Assembly (NCBI GenBank): GCA_004555735.1 | Contig: SFHH01000040.1 | Span: 1-13,520, forward strand | DNA from: Acidaminococcus fermentans | GTDB taxonomy: Bacteria > Bacillota_C > Negativicutes > Acidaminococcales > Acidaminococcaceae | Direction of reading: 5' to 3' | DNA length: 13,520 nt | Shown: positions 1 through 6,876 of the stretch, in pieces | Numbering within the stretch: the stretch's first letter is position 1 | Layout: every line of letters starts with the position of its first letter | Notes under the pieces: model-generated | Database searches by the model: none | What the model was told of the DNA's origin: nothing | Seen by the model: only the letters and a program-made list of their open reading frames with translations | Program-made: the position numbers and the translations under genes

Positions 1-40
1 AAGGCAGCAGAGCAAAATTAATACTTATTTTCTTTTAATG

Positions 41-1207
41 CTACTCGTTTTTTTGTTCTTTCCGGGCCAGCCGTTCCGCCAGGATCTGTTCTGCGGTCCG
101 TACCTTGCCGGATTTTTCCGGCTGCCAAGTGCCGGCTCTCCCTTCCCAGAAAATCCGCACCGGAAGATTGGAAGATCCCGGAGGAGAAAAATAGAAAGTT
201 CCCTTTTTCCCCGGAGTCACCGTCCCCAGCACCATAGTTTCTCCATCATGGTCCCAGCCAAAAGAGAGACGTCTGTCAGGGATCCGCAGATAGCGAGCTG
301 TTCCCCCTTCTTCCGCCAGGATCCCTTCTCCTGCATAAGGCCCGCCGTAAGGATTGAACCGCAACTGGGTGGCATTCTTCCCGTGGGTCCGGAAGTTTAC
401 ATCATACATGACTCCATAGTTCCCATAGTTCACCACCGGAACATTCCGGGTTACATCCGTCCCCCGGAGATAAGGATCTTTACTGTCATCGGCCAGTTCC
501 ACGCCCCATATCACGCCGGCATCCGCATCAAAAGATCCTGCCAAGGTCACATGGGCATCAGCCCCTGCAAAAGTTCCCCGGAGCACATGGCCTCCTTGAT
601 CCGGAGGCAGGATGGTATACACTTCTGCGGAGATCCGGGGATCCGCTTCTACCGGCATCATGATGAAAGACACTTCTACCGGTTTATCAAAGGTCAGGTC
701 CACGATCCCCGTCACCAGTTCCTGGGGATGGAGGATGTACCCTTTTCCGTTGTTCAGGATATCCCTGGGTCCATTCAGCAGGAATTTCCGTCCGTTGGGC
801 ACTGATCGGTAGTACCGCTCCTGGGCTTCTTTCCCTGCCGCCAGCCAGTCTTCATTGGGCCGTGAGATGCCGGTCCTGCCAAAAGCTGCCTGGATAGGCC
901 GAAGAGTCGTCCGGCGCAGGAGTACCGCCAGCCGTTTGTCCGTATGGGTATCGTTCACATGGTGGAAGAACAGCCGTACCGGCCCTTCCACCGTATCCCG
1001 ATACATGATGCCGGTCTTCCCCACCATTTCCGGGCTGTCTGAAAAAATAAGAGTGGGACCATCATGGGTGATGGAACCCTTGACTTCCTGATAGGCAGGG
1101 ACTCCGTCCTGCCAGGCAAGATCCTGTATAGATGCCTGTGCTCCCAAAGGAAACAGCAGAGCCAGGCTTGCACACAGCCAGTTCTTGAAAAATTTACGAT
1201 ACCCCAA
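41..1207 (-). CDS. Secreted protein of unknown function
   Basis: Exported protein of about 388 residues whose function I do not recognise. The N-terminus has a basic start (GYRKFFKN), a hydrophobic stretch (LCASLALLFPLG) and an AQA-S cleavage site, a typical Sec signal peptide without a lipobox cysteine. The mature part is rich in beta-type sequence. Its region with YGVMYDVNF, RFNPYGGPYAGE and later FYFSPPGSSNLPVRIF resembles, from memory, uncharacterised Firmicute exoproteins often annotated next to copper-amine-oxidase-like domains. I chose a TTG start at 1207 because GGAGGGG lies six bases upstream of it. The in-frame ATG at 1222 has no Shine-Dalgarno sequence and would place that GGAGGGG inside the gene. 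The gene is transcribed away from the racemase gene across about 220 bases. A TATGAT or TAGAAT box near 1256-1266 could be its -10, but no good -35 accompanies it. No terminator hairpin is seen before the window edge. Confidence 0.75.
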   Translation of the reverse strand: MGYRKFFKNWLCASLALLFPLGAQASIQDLAWQDGVPAYQEVKGSITHDGPTLIFSDSPEMVGKTGIMYRDTVEGPVRLFFHHVNDTHTDKRLAVLLRRTTLRPIQAAFGRTGISRPNEDWLAAGKEAQERYYRSVPNGRKFLLNGPRDILNNGKGYILHPQELVTGIVDLTFDKPVEVSFIMMPVEADPRISAEVYTILPPDQGGHVLRGTFAGADAHVTLAGSFDADAGVIWGVELADDSKDPYLRGTDVTRNVPVVNYGNYGVMYDVNFRTHGKNATQLRFNPYGGPYAGEGILAEEGGTARYLRIPDRRLSFGWDHDGETMVLGTVTPGKKGTFYFSPPGSSNLPVRIFWEGRAGTWQPEKSGKVRTAEQILAERLARKEQKNE

Positions 1208-1321
1208 CGCTTGCCCCTCCATACATCAGTAAACTTTTTGATTGACACGCTTCCTATTCTATCATAAAACCTCTTTTTCTTTATTATTTTCAGAAATTAC
1301 CCAATAATCAAGTATTTCTTC

Positions 1322-1350
1322 TTGTCGAATGCCTTGTAACTCGCTATAAT
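1322..1350 (+). promoter_or_regulatory. Sigma-70-type promoter of the racemase gene
   Basis: TTGTCG at 1322-1327 and a perfect TATAAT at 1345-1350 are separated by 17 bases. Transcription would start near 1357, leaving a leader of about 70 bases before the ATG at 1430. Confidence 0.75.
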
Positions 1351-1429
1351 ATAAACTATAAGATTCAATTATAAAAGAATGATGTGGACTTTCCATACAG
1401 ATGCAGCACAGAAAGGAGGGTCGTTGCCT

Positions 1430-2242
1430 ATGCAAATCCGAACCATCAAGGCAGATCCCAGCGGCAACATAACCTTATTTGTATTGGATCCAGCAGCCCC
1501 GGAAATCCGGAAAGTACTGAACCAGAAGCTCCTGGCTCTGGATTCCTCCGTAGAGCAGGTGGGCTGTCTTTCTCTGGAAAATGGCCAGCCCCACGTAGAA
1601 ATGATGGGAGGGGAATTCTGCGGCAATGCCACCCGTTCGGCCGGAGCCTGCACCCTCTTCTTCCAGGGAGAAAAGGAAGGGGAGTTCAATGTTTCCTGCA
1701 GCGGCTGCCCGGTTCCCCTTCCTGTAAAAGTCCAAAAAGTGAAGGATCATATTTTTAATGCCAGCGTCCAGCTCCCGCCTCCCTTAGGGATGAAAAAGGT
1801 CAAACTTTCTTATGAACGAGAAAGCGTAGAATGCCAGGAAGTGGTCCTGCCCGGCATCACCCATTATATCTATTTCACCTTGAATGTGGAGGAAGTGGAC
1901 CAGGACCAGCTGTTCTATTCTCTCCAGCGAGAGATTTCCCGAGGCAAGGAACCAGAGGCCTATGGTCTGATGCTGGTTGAGATCAGCACTTTGAAGATGC
2001 TGCCCATCGTCTACGTTTCTTCTACCGGTACCCTGTATCGGGAAAATAGCTGTGGCAGTGGATCGGCGGCTGTAGCAGCTGCCCTGGCCCTACGGCAGAA
2101 CCGTTCCCTGGCGGCGTCCCTCCAAGAGCCTGGCGGCCGGATCGATATCGAAGCCGAATGGAAAGAAGGGCACATCACCAGTCTTACCATCGGTGGTCCA
2201 GTCAAATTGGAGGAAGAAACTGTGCTGGATGTGCCATTATGA
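1430..2242 (+). CDS. DapF-fold amino acid racemase, CntK-like (candidate histidine racemase)
   Basis: A 270-residue PLP-independent racemase/epimerase of the diaminopimelate epimerase fold, acting in the cytosol. The two catalytic cysteines are visible: C64 in EFCGNA (62-67) and C208 in ENSCGSG (205-211). Substrate-loop features are PSGN (10-13), the SCSGC segment (89-93) and EPGG (233-236). Canonical DapF has CGNG-A/G-R and ACGTG loops. The EFCGNAT and ENSCGSG versions here match what I recall of staphylococcal CntK, which makes D-histidine for staphylopine, so a histidine-type substrate fits better than diaminopimelate. The ATG at 1430 follows AAAGGAGG by ten bases; the upstream in-frame ATG at 1379 has no such site and precedes the conserved start. 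The window shows no cntL/cntM (nicotianamine-synthase-like or opine dehydrogenase) partner, so the pathway is open. No terminator separates it from the tRNA gene. Confidence 0.8.
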   Translation: MQIRTIKADPSGNITLFVLDPAAPEIRKVLNQKLLALDSSVEQVGCLSLENGQPHVEMMGGEFCGNATRSAGACTLFFQGEKEGEFNVSCSGCPVPLPVKVQKVKDHIFNASVQLPPPLGMKKVKLSYERESVECQEVVLPGITHYIYFTLNVEEVDQDQLFYSLQREISRGKEPEAYGLMLVEISTLKMLPIVYVSSTGTLYRENSCGSGSAAVAAALALRQNRSLAASLQEPGGRIDIEAEWKEGHITSLTIGGPVKLEEETVLDVPL

Positions 2243-2252
2243 AATCTTTGGC

Positions 2253-2282
2253 TTGACAACGGGAAGCCAGCCATGCTAGAAT
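2253..2282 (+). promoter_or_regulatory. Promoter of tRNA-Leu
   Basis: A perfect TTGACA at 2253-2258 and TAGAAT at 2277-2282 are 18 bases apart. They start 10 bases after the racemase stop codon and about 28 bases before the tRNA. Confidence 0.7.
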
Positions 2283-2309
2283 AATTTTGTTGTGATATTC
2301 ATCACGCTT

Positions 2310-2395
2310 GCCGAAGTGGCGGAATTGGCAGACGCACTTGACTCAAAATCAAGCGCCCTCAAAGCGTGCCGGTTCGAGTCCGGCCTTCGGCACCA
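2310..2395 (+). tRNA. tRNA-Leu (anticodon CAA)
   Basis: An 86-base class II tRNA. The acceptor arms GCCGAAG (2310-2316) and CTTCGGC (2385-2391) pair fully, followed by A and an encoded CCA (2393-2395). The anticodon stem CTTGA/TCAAG (2337-2341, 2349-2353) closes the loop CTCAAAA with anticodon CAA at 2344-2346, which reads UUG. The long variable arm and the GGTTCGAGTCC T-arm are those of a leucine tRNA. It appears intact and shows no integration scar. Confidence 0.97.
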
Positions 2396-2406
2396 ACTAA
2401 AAAGCA

Positions 2407-2452
2407 AAAGGGGCTATGAAAAAATGATTCTTCATTTTTTCACAGCCCCTTT
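2407..2452 (-). terminator. Terminator of metQ (reads on the minus strand)
   Basis: A 20-pair hairpin with one mismatch: AAAGGGGCT and TGAAAAAATGA pair with TCATTTTTTCA and AGCCCCTTT around a TTCT loop. On the minus strand the stem is followed by TTTTGCTTTTTAG, a good U-tract. On the plus strand only TTTGG follows. It lies beyond a second hairpin downstream of the metQ stop. Confidence 0.75.
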
Positions 2453-2469
2453 GGTCGCGAGTCGCAACC

Positions 2470-2501
2470 AGAGGGGTGCTGCACATGCAGCCCCCTCTTT
2501 T
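2470..2501 (+). terminator. Terminator of the tRNA-Leu transcript
   Basis: AGAGGGG-T-GCTGCA and TGCAGC-C-CCCTCT pair around CA, followed on the plus strand by TTTTCATTTT. On the minus strand no T-run follows. It ends at the metQ stop codon, so the two convergent transcripts each pass through the other's hairpin. Confidence 0.7.
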
Positions 2502-3331
2502 CATTTTGCTGGTACAATGGTCCCTTTGAATTTTTCCTCGATGAATTTCTTTACGGCTTCGGAATGGAAGATTTCAGCGATTTTTTTATATTCCGCCTTA
2601 TCCTTATCTTTTTCCCGGGCAGCCAGCACCATCACAGCCAGGGGTTCATCATCCTTTTCCCAGAACAGGCCCTGCTTCTTCACATCCATGCCAGAACTCA
2701 TCACGTAGTTCATGGTGATCACCGCCAGATCCACATCCACCAGGCTCCGGGGCAGCTGGGCCGCTTCCAGTTCCTTGAACTTCAGGTTCTTGGGGTTTTC
2801 TACCACATCATTGACTGTGGCCTTGAAACCCACCCCCTGTTTCAGTTTGAGCAGGCCGGCTTTTTCCAGCAGCACCAGTCCCCGTCCTCCGTTGGTAGGA
2901 TCATTGGGGATGGCCACCGTGGCCCCGTCTGGGATCTTTTTCAGGTCATGGATCTTATCACTGTAGATACCCATGCGCATCAGGATGGTATTCCCGATGG
3001 GCACCAGCTTGGTCCCGTTCTGTTTGTTGAAGTTGGCCAGGAAAGGCGCATGCTGATAGCTGTTCAGATCCAGGTCTCCCTCTGCCAAGGCTTTATCCGG
3101 GGTGATGTAATCAGAGAACTCAACCACTTCCACCTTCAGGCCCTGTTTCTTGGCTTCCTCCGCTACCGCATGGACTACGTCCGCATGGGGGCCTGCGGTC
3201 GCCCCGATCTTGATGGGTTTGCCGCTGTCCGCGCTGTTCTTATCCCCAGTGCTGCTTCCGCAGCCAGCTGCCAACAGAGCCGCCGCAGCCAAACCCGCCA
3301 AAAACAACAGAAGTTTCTTCTTCCCTTTCAT
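2501..3331 (-). CDS. metQ: MetQ/NlpA-family methionine-binding lipoprotein
   Basis: Substrate-binding lipoprotein of a methionine-type ABC importer, 276 residues, a normal length. The signal has KGKKK, a hydrophobic core and lipobox LAAGC with the lipidated C24, so it is tethered to the outer face of the cytoplasmic membrane. The family's characteristic run is present: KIGATAGPHADV, then LDLNSYQHAPFL, then DLKKIPDGATVAIPNDPTNGGRGLVLL. GGGGAG precedes the ATG at 3331 by a normal spacing, and a near-consensus promoter lies upstream. The permease (MetI) and ATPase (MetN) are not in the window, so it is a solitary binding protein here. The upstream MetE-like gene suggests a methionine role. Related NlpA proteins can bind other amino acids, so the ligand is inferred. 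Confidence 0.92.
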   Translation of the reverse strand: MKGKKKLLLFLAGLAAAALLAAGCGSSTGDKNSADSGKPIKIGATAGPHADVVHAVAEEAKKQGLKVEVVEFSDYITPDKALAEGDLDLNSYQHAPFLANFNKQNGTKLVPIGNTILMRMGIYSDKIHDLKKIPDGATVAIPNDPTNGGRGLVLLEKAGLLKLKQGVGFKATVNDVVENPKNLKFKELEAAQLPRSLVDVDLAVITMNYVMSSGMDVKKQGLFWEKDDEPLAVMVLAAREKDKDKAEYKKIAEIFHSEAVKKFIEEKFKGTIVPAK

Positions 3332-3382
3332 CTCATTGCTCCCCTTTTAATTCATATTATTTTACTAGTAATTCATGTGTCT

Positions 3383-3411
3383 ATCATAGTCGGAAACAGA
3401 GGAGATGTCAA
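3383..3411 (-). promoter_or_regulatory. Promoter of metQ
   Basis: On the minus strand TTGACA (3411-3406) and TATGAT (3388-3383) are 17 bases apart. The leader of about 45 bases is too short for an S-box riboswitch. The -35 lies within an inverted repeat (ggagatg 3401-3407, catctcc 3420-3426) that could be an operator. Confidence 0.8.
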
Positions 3412-3432
3412 GAGCTGCACATCTCCGCTCCC

Positions 3433-4548
3433 TTACTCCGCCCATACCTCCTGGACGATGGAACGGACCAGAGCCAGTTTGGCCCATTGCTGTTCTTCCG
3501 TCAGCCTGTTGCCGATTTCGCAGGAGGCAAAACCGCATTGAGGACTGAGGCAAAGGTTTTCCAGGGGAATATACTGGGCCGCTTCCCGGATCCGGGCGAT
3601 GACCTGTTCCCTGTCTTCCAGTTTCGGTCGCTTGGTGGTAATGAGCCCCAGCACCACCTTTTTCCCGGGAACCACTTCCTTCAGCGGTGCAAAGCTTCCG
3701 GACCGTTCATCATCAAATTCCAGATAAAAAGCATCTACATTCTCCCTGCCGAACAGCAGCGGAGCAATGGGGCCGTAGCCACCCCGGGCCGCCCAGGTGG
3801 AATGGTAATTACCCCGGCACACATGGGTGGTGACTACCAGATCTTTGGGACGGTCTTCCAGCGCCAGGTTGTTCAATCTGAGGTATTCCTCCGCAATGGC
3901 CTTCAGGGAAACAGCTCCCTTCTGGCGCTTGTTCCAGTATTCCGTATCGCAGAACATGCCCCAAGTGCAGTCATCGAACTGGATATTCCGGCAGCCGACA
4001 TGGTACAGATCCCTGATTACCTGCCTGTAGGCGGCGGCAATATCCTGGAGCAGCTCTTCCCGGTCCGGGTACACCGCATCGGTGATTTTCCCGTTGTCTC
4101 CCCGGTACAGTTCCGCCAGTAGCTGTGCCGGTGCGGGCATGGTCTGCCGGGCCAGTGTATCATCATCCTCAAATCCCTTCACATACTTGAAGTGCTCCAC
4201 AAATGGATGATTTTCTCCGCCGATTTTCCCGGTAACGATGGCGGTGCCCCGGGTGGTCTCCTCTCCGTGGAACTGGTAGCCGTGATCCAGTTCAATGTGG
4301 GTGATTCCCTGGAAACCCCAGAAAAAGTCCAGGTGCCAGTAGCTCCGCCGGAATTCACCGTCGGTGATGGTGTGGAGCCCGGCAGCCTTCTGTTTTTCGA
4401 TGATCCTGGCGATCTCCTCGTCTTCCACCTGCTTCAGGTCCAGGGCGGCGATCTCGCCCCGGGCAAAACGGGCCCTGGCCTCTTTGATCCGGTCCGGACG
4501 CAGGAAACTTCCTACAATATCAAAACGAAATGGTGCCTGCAAAGTCAT
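3433..4548 (-). CDS. MetE C-terminal-domain methyltransferase (YxjG/YxjH type)
   Basis: A 371-residue cobalamin-independent methionine synthase-like protein. It corresponds to the catalytic C-terminal half of MetE alone, as in the B. subtilis YxjG/YxjH proteins of similar length. The zinc site is visible: H242 and C244 in HVCRGN, E277 in YLEFDD and C338 in SPQCGF. The N-terminal VGSFLRP (12-18) and DGEFRR (63-68) are typical of the short family. Family knowledge suggests methyl transfer to homocysteine or a related thiol. Lacking the MetE N-terminal domain, it may not use methyl-tetrahydrofolate polyglutamate as full MetE does. GAGGGGG lies nine bases before the ATG. It has its own promoter, and metQ lies directly downstream, also with its own promoter. 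The leader of about 50 bases shows no room for a SAM riboswitch, unlike what I recall for yxjG/yxjH. Confidence 0.88.
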   Translation of the reverse strand: MTLQAPFRFDIVGSFLRPDRIKEARARFARGEIAALDLKQVEDEEIARIIEKQKAAGLHTITDGEFRRSYWHLDFFWGFQGITHIELDHGYQFHGEETTRGTAIVTGKIGGENHPFVEHFKYVKGFEDDDTLARQTMPAPAQLLAELYRGDNGKITDAVYPDREELLQDIAAAYRQVIRDLYHVGCRNIQFDDCTWGMFCDTEYWNKRQKGAVSLKAIAEEYLRLNNLALEDRPKDLVVTTHVCRGNYHSTWAARGGYGPIAPLLFGRENVDAFYLEFDDERSGSFAPLKEVVPGKKVVLGLITTKRPKLEDREQVIARIREAAQYIPLENLCLSPQCGFASCEIGNRLTEEQQWAKLALVRSIVQEVWAE

Positions 4549-4608
4549 TTTTAAAATCCCCCTCTGTATTCTGAGCCATTAGATAGTTATTGTTTCTTCA
4601 TGGGTCTT

Positions 4609-4637
4609 ATTATAAGAAAGAGCAGGAATTTTGTATA
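4609..4637 (-). promoter_or_regulatory. Promoter of the MetE-like gene
   Basis: On the minus strand TATACA (4637-4632) and a perfect TATAAT (4614-4609) are separated by 17 bases. The start would be near 4602, about 50 bases before the ATG at 4548. Confidence 0.7.
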
Positions 4638-4662
4638 ATGGATAAAAGATTGGGATTGGTAT

Positions 4663-4707
4663 AGATAAAAAGAATAGAGGAGTACTGCAGGTTCCGTGCA
4701 GCACTCC
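4663..4707 (-). terminator. Terminator of the VanZ-like two-gene unit
   Basis: On the minus strand GGAGTGCTGCA and TGCAGTACTCC form an 11-pair stem with one G-U pair and a 7-base loop (4679-4707). TCTATTCTTTTTATC follows. It begins five bases after the stop of the 89-residue gene. Confidence 0.85.
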
Positions 4708-4711
4708 CCGT

Positions 4712-4981
4712 TTACCGGTTGATCCACTCATTGACCTTTCGGTTGTAGTACTCGTTCTTTTTCTTCTGGACCCATTTATCCCGCTCGTCGCAGATGGCCA
4801 GCATCTCATCCACCATTTCTTCCGCAGTGGTCGGCTGGACGTGGAGCAGATATTGGATCATCCGTTCCATCGTACTCTCCGTGCCCAGGTTCTGGGCCAT
4901 CAAGTCCCCCAGTTCCGCTGGATATCCCAGATTCACCACCACATCCACCAGCTCCCGGCTCAGCTGTTCCAATCTCGTCAT
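4712..4981 (-). CDS. Small conserved-looking protein, function unknown
   Basis: An 89-residue soluble, acidic then basic protein that I do not recognise. There is no signal peptide or membrane segment. Residues 1-50 look helical (MTRLEQLSRELVDVV, then MAQNLGTESTMERMIQYLL), followed by a second helical part rich in E and D and a lysine/asparagine-rich tail. The ATG overlaps the VanZ gene's stop (ATGA, four bases shared), and GGAGAG precedes it inside the upstream gene, so translation is probably coupled. A strong terminator follows the stop. Position and coupling suggest a role linked to the VanZ-like protein, but nothing in its sequence states what that role is. Confidence 0.75.
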   Translation of the reverse strand: MTRLEQLSRELVDVVVNLGYPAELGDLMAQNLGTESTMERMIQYLLHVQPTTAEEMVDEMLAICDERDKWVQKKKNEYYNRKVNEWINR

Positions 4982-5424
4982 TGTCCATCTCTCTCCTTTG
5001 TCCGTTTTCCCCGCACCAGCCAGCACACCAGGCGCAGCACCAAAGCACCGGCCAATACCCCGCAGGTATCTAGCACCACATCCGACAACTGGGCACTGCG
5101 GCCCGGGCTGAACAGCTGGATCCATTCGTCCACGGCTCCCACACAGGCTCCCCAGCAAAGCACAAAAAAGAGACTCCGTTTCCCTTGGATTCCTGCCAGT
5201 CCGGAAAGAACCATACCCAGGGCCGCAAATTCTGTGAGATGGGCTAGTTTCCGGATGGTATAGAAGTTCAGATACTCCATTCCCGGCAGGTTTCCCCATC
5301 GAGCCAGGGCTAAATGGAGTACCGACTGGCTTTCTGCCTGGGATACTGTGCCATTTTGGAGAGAGTGCCCCCAGATGAACCCCAGCAGCAGTACCAGCAG
5401 CATCCAAAGCATCCGACGGCCCAT
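4978..5424 (-). CDS. VanZ-family membrane protein
   Basis: A 148-residue integral membrane protein with about four hydrophobic segments (near 5-19, 62-78, 84-98 and 121-137). The conserved VanZ signature is complete: RK at 58-59, H62 and E65 in IRKLAHLTEF, then DE at 99-100 with Q103, PGR at 107-109, and D115, D119 and G122 in SDVVLDTCG. Some VanZ relatives confer low-level teicoplanin resistance; most have no assigned function, and no glycopeptide-resistance genes lie nearby. The ATG at 5424 has AGGAGGTGGGG just upstream. An upstream in-frame ATG at 5478 would translate through a promoter -10 and a terminator stem, so I reject it. Its stop overlaps the start of the next gene. Confidence 0.88.
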   Translation of the reverse strand: MGRRMLWMLLVLLLGFIWGHSLQNGTVSQAESQSVLHLALARWGNLPGMEYLNFYTIRKLAHLTEFAALGMVLSGLAGIQGKRSLFFVLCWGACVGAVDEWIQLFSPGRSAQLSDVVLDTCGVLAGALVLRLVCWLVRGKRTKERDGQ

Positions 5425-5451
5425 AACCCCACCTCCTGTTCGATGGGTACT

Positions 5452-5478
5452 ATTATAGCATAAAAGGGGGAGCTGCAA
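5452..5478 (-). promoter_or_regulatory. Probable promoter of the VanZ-like unit
   Basis: A perfect TATAAT (5457-5452) lies about 28 bases before the ATG. The best -35 is TTGCAG (5478-5473) at a short 15-base spacing, or GTTGCA at 16. Either would lie inside the terminator stem of the preceding wzi-like gene. Confidence 0.55.
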
Positions 5479-5497
5479 CGAACGTGCAGCTCCCCCT
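5465..5497 (-). terminator. Terminator of the Wzi-like gene
   Basis: A perfect 13-pair stem AGGGGGAGCTGCA / TGCAGCTCCCCCT with a 7-base loop. On the minus strand CCCCC is followed by TTTTATG. It lies three bases past the wzi-like stop codon. Confidence 0.8.
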
Positions 5498-5500
5498 CCT

Positions 5501-6622
5501 TTAAAATTCCCACTCTGCTCCAGCGAACAGCGCGTGGTCTTTGTTTCCCTGCTTCACCGCAGCATACCCTACGGTCCCGGTCAGGTAGAGATTTTCCTTC
5601 AGTTTTTTCCGTCCCGTCAGTCCCGCTTCCTGGACCACCGGACCGTCCGCGCCCCGGTCTCTTTCCGTCCTTTGATAATAGATCCCCAGCTGGTCTGCCG
5701 TAGGGAAATAATGGTTCACCCGGGCATAATACTTCCGGGCATCGCTGCCCATGGCATCTCCCAGGATATCTCCACTGTAAGTCCAACCGTCTTGGCACGT
5801 CCCATGGGTATACCAGTCCCGGTTGGTATAGGCCGTTTCCAGGAGCAGGTCCCAGGCACCGTCCTTCGTCAACCGGGGGAAATAGGCCCCGCCCCGGTAT
5901 CCCCAATCCGAAGGCAACCCGTGAGCCTGGTCCTCTCCGTACATTTCTCCATAGAACTGGACCCCGGGCAGACGGAAGCGGAAATCCAAGCCAGCGATAT
6001 CATCCCATTTGTCCTTGTGGTCCGCATTGTGTCCGTAGCTCCACTTGCCCCAAGCGTGGGAATCCAGGCCGTTGCCCTCCCCTCCCAGGAGGGATACCCG
6101 GGAAAGGCCCAGGGTGAACCACCGGGCAGGTATCACATCCAGACGCAGCCCCAGGAGGCCCGGATGATCGTAATCCTGCCGACCCCAGCTGGCAGCATCT
6201 TCAGCCCGGTCCCCATCCAGCCGTCCGTAGAAGGCATGGAAATCCACCTGGCCCAGGAACCGGAAAAATCCTCCGGCCTGGATAGGTTCGTTCAAGTGAG
6301 CTTGGAGCAGGGTCATGGGTTTCATATTGTTCCCCAGGAGCAGGTTCCCGCTGGCCCCCTGGCCCCAGATCAATGCTTCCCGGCCCAGTTCCCAGGCCCA
6401 GGCTCCAGTCCGGGTCTTCACATAGGCTTCTTCCAGGCTGGCCGTCCCTTCATTGTCTTTGTCCCAGGCAGCCCGGCCCCGGATTCCCAGTGCCACTTCG
6501 CTGCCCAGATTCCCGGAAGCCTCCAGTTCTGCGCCCACCCCGCTGTTCCGGCCAGTTTTGTGCCCGTTCCGATTCTCTCCGAAGGGCGCCCATTCGCTGG
6601 CCGTCCGCGTATATGTCAACAA
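5501..6622 (-). pseudogene. Wzi-family outer-membrane beta-barrel, N-terminally truncated
   Basis: Homologue of Wzi, the outer-membrane barrel that anchors group 1 capsule in E. coli (about 479 residues). The remaining 373 residues keep the family landmarks in order: WGQG (86-89) with NNMKPMT (99-104), a LGGEGNG motif, VQFYGEMYGEDQ, and LGDAMGSDA. The final residue is F, typical of barrels inserted by the BAM complex. By my remembered alignment the homology starts near E. coli residue 88, so the signal peptide and N-terminal region are missing. The only start-like codon is a TTG at 6622 with no ribosome binding site. The frame stays open only to about 6652 before a stop, with no signal peptide. 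A protein without its signal could not reach the outer membrane, so I call it a remnant. A second possibility is a frameshifted or unusual N-terminus upstream, but I find no recognisable one. Its terminator is intact. Confidence 0.75.
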
Positions 6623-6689
6623 GTTCTCGGTAAAGCCTTCATCACAGTATAGTTATGCAGCAATGAGTAGCAATCAGTACCGGTATATG

Positions 6690-6862
6690 TCCCCCTGAAA
6701 GGGGGAAAGGACCCGCGTCAGCGGGTAAGGGGTTCGTTCCTATTAGGACAAAGAAACATGTATCCCTCCACCTGCGAAGATTCCCCGCCGGGAGAATCGA
6801 CGTATACCCGCACAAAGTACCAGCTAGGCCAGAGGCCAAGTCCGCCCCTGCAGGGCGGACTT
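6690..6862. repeat. Cluster of short GC-rich hairpins
   Basis: Within 175 bases there are at least four perfect inverted repeats. They are tCCCCC/GGGGGa (6690-6706), ACCCGC/GCGGGT (6711-6726), GGCC/GGCC (6827-6837), and a 10-pair AAGTCCGCCC/GGGCGGACTT with a CTGCA loop (6838-6862). No tract of T follows directly, so they do not look like ordinary terminators. On the minus strand one frame between 6865 and 6721 reads like protein (SWYFVRVYVDSPGGESS and onward), but it has no start or known homologue. The stretch might be a dispersed palindromic repeat, a structured RNA or a decayed gene; I cannot tell which. Confidence 0.5.
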
Positions 6863-6876
6863 GGGGTCCGTTTTCA

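Noticed and set aside
38..805. Long plus-strand open frame (255 codons) across the secreted-protein gene
   Set aside because: It is the reverse of the real minus-strand gene; its product is rich in P, R and H with no known motifs and no ribosome site.
1379..1429. Upstream ATG at 1379 as start of the racemase
   Set aside because: No Shine-Dalgarno sequence; AAAGGAGG and family alignment favour 1430.
2310..2395. tRNA-Leu as the attachment site of the element
   Set aside because: No integrase lies next to it and no partial copy of its 3' end was seen at the mosaic region 4 kb away.
3332..3376. S-box (SAM) riboswitch before metQ or the MetE-like gene
   Set aside because: Leaders of about 45-50 bases are far shorter than a SAM riboswitch and lack its motifs.
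5534..6652. Plus-strand open frame of 372 codons across the wzi-like gene
   Set aside because: Antisense shadow of a gene with clear Wzi motifs; the product is low-complexity in P, G and S.
6642..6839. 65-codon minus-strand open frame in the hairpin cluster
   Set aside because: It runs through several hairpins, has no ribosome site, and another frame there looks more protein-like.
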